Source: Pseudomonas fortuita
GTDB lineage: Bacteria; Pseudomonadota; Gammaproteobacteria; Pseudomonadales; Pseudomonadaceae
Assembly: GCF_026898135.2 (NCBI RefSeq)
Contig: NZ_CP114035.2
Span: 4,133,501-4,197,500, forward strand
Length of the DNA stretch: 64,000 nt
Direction of reading: 5' to 3'
The notes under the pieces: model-generated
The model's input: the letters and a program-made list of their open reading frames with translations, nothing else
The model's database searches: none
Told to the model about the DNA's origin: nothing
Position numbers and translations under genes: made by a program
Shown here: piece after piece, positions 63,903 to 64,000 of the stretch
Layout of the letters: each line of letters opens with the position of its first letter
How positions within the stretch are numbered: the first letter of the stretch is position 1

Positions 63903-63945
63903 TGTGGGAGCCCCGCTTGGCGATGGGCTGCGCAGCAGCGCCGGC
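63903..63945. repeat. Partial REP element at window end
   Basis: TTGTGGGAGCCCCGCTTGGC followed by GATGGGCTGCGCAGCAGCGCC is a further diverged copy, close to the 3' end of the next gene. Confidence 0.55.
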
Positions 63946-63948
63946 TAT

Positions 63949-64000
63949 CTAGAAGGCCCCGTGCACCCGCACGACCACCCCCAGGAACTCGCAGCCCTCT
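63949..64000 (-). CDS. 3' end of a minus-strand gene, possibly an S24/LexA-type protein
   Basis: Only the last 16 residues are visible, ending CEFLGVVVRVHGAF before a TAG. The pattern of a small beta-strand GVVxxV near the C-terminus recalls S24-family (LexA/UmuD-like) proteins, but the fragment is too short to be sure. The gene continues beyond the window. Confidence 0.4.
   Translation of the reverse strand, partial: EGCEFLGVVVRVHGAF

Overview
The window is GC-rich and chromosomal. It reads as a fluorescent pseudomonad of the Pseudomonas putida group. This rests on a monomeric isocitrate dehydrogenase, the nudJ-mnmA-hflD-purB-roxA block, the composition of the glycogen/trehalose cluster, and at least a dozen copies or pairs of the palindromic element with the core GCGGG...CCCGCTCCCACAGG, which is abundant in that group. 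No rRNA, tRNA, CRISPR array, prophage or insertion sequence was seen.

Layout. 1-8.2 kb: housekeeping genes (idh, nudix hydrolase, mnmA, hflD, purB, roxA, GNAT). 8.4-20.5 kb: mixed single genes (topB, an FAD amine oxidase, a haloperoxidase-like hydrolase, a TauE-type permease, nudC, a dienoyl-CoA isomerase-like crotonase, nhaB, a DHFR-fold protein, a lipocalin lipoprotein, a NIPSNAP protein, RNase Z, a small P-loop kinase). 20.6-29.0 kb: a divergent reductive pyrimidine catabolism locus (permease and N-carbamoyl-beta-alanine amidohydrolase on the minus strand; dihydropyrimidinase and the two dihydropyrimidine dehydrogenase subunits on the plus strand). A RutR-type TetR regulator coupled to a glyoxalase-fold gene follows. 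29.2-33.6 kb: gnd-zwf-GH15 on the minus strand. 33.8-35.4 kb: a small coiled-coil gene, an orphan RHS-tip gene of lower GC, and a long intergenic region. 35.4-55.9 kb: a large alpha-glucan/trehalose cluster, with glgA-treZ-malQ-treY-DUF2934-glgX on the plus strand and glgE-treS/mak-glgB on the minus strand. Between the two arms lie a decayed phosphatase-family gene and a passenger-less autotransporter barrel. 56.0-63.7 kb: a proline-rich mini-protein, an acyl-CoA synthetase and the leucine/isovalerate operon liuABCD, with two palindromic operators in the divergent promoter. The last 50 bases hold the 3' end of a minus-strand gene.

How the parts work together. The pyrimidine locus encodes uptake plus all three reductive steps from uracil or thymine to the beta-amino acid. 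The glucan cluster has two routes: TreS/Mak-GlgE-GlgB builds branched glucan from trehalose through maltose 1-phosphate, and TreY-TreZ releases trehalose from glucan, with GlgX and MalQ remodelling chains. No glgC or glgP lies in the window. The gnd-zwf-GH15 unit next door can carry released glucose into the oxidative pentose phosphate route. The liu genes convert isovaleryl-CoA to 3-hydroxy-3-methylglutaryl-CoA; the final lyase and the usual regulator gene are not in the window.

The least ordinary items are the RHS-tip gene, the decayed phosphatase gene, the passenger-less barrel, the palindromic operators before the amine oxidase, pyrimidine and liu genes, and two places where a palindromic repeat forms the 3' end of a coding sequence.
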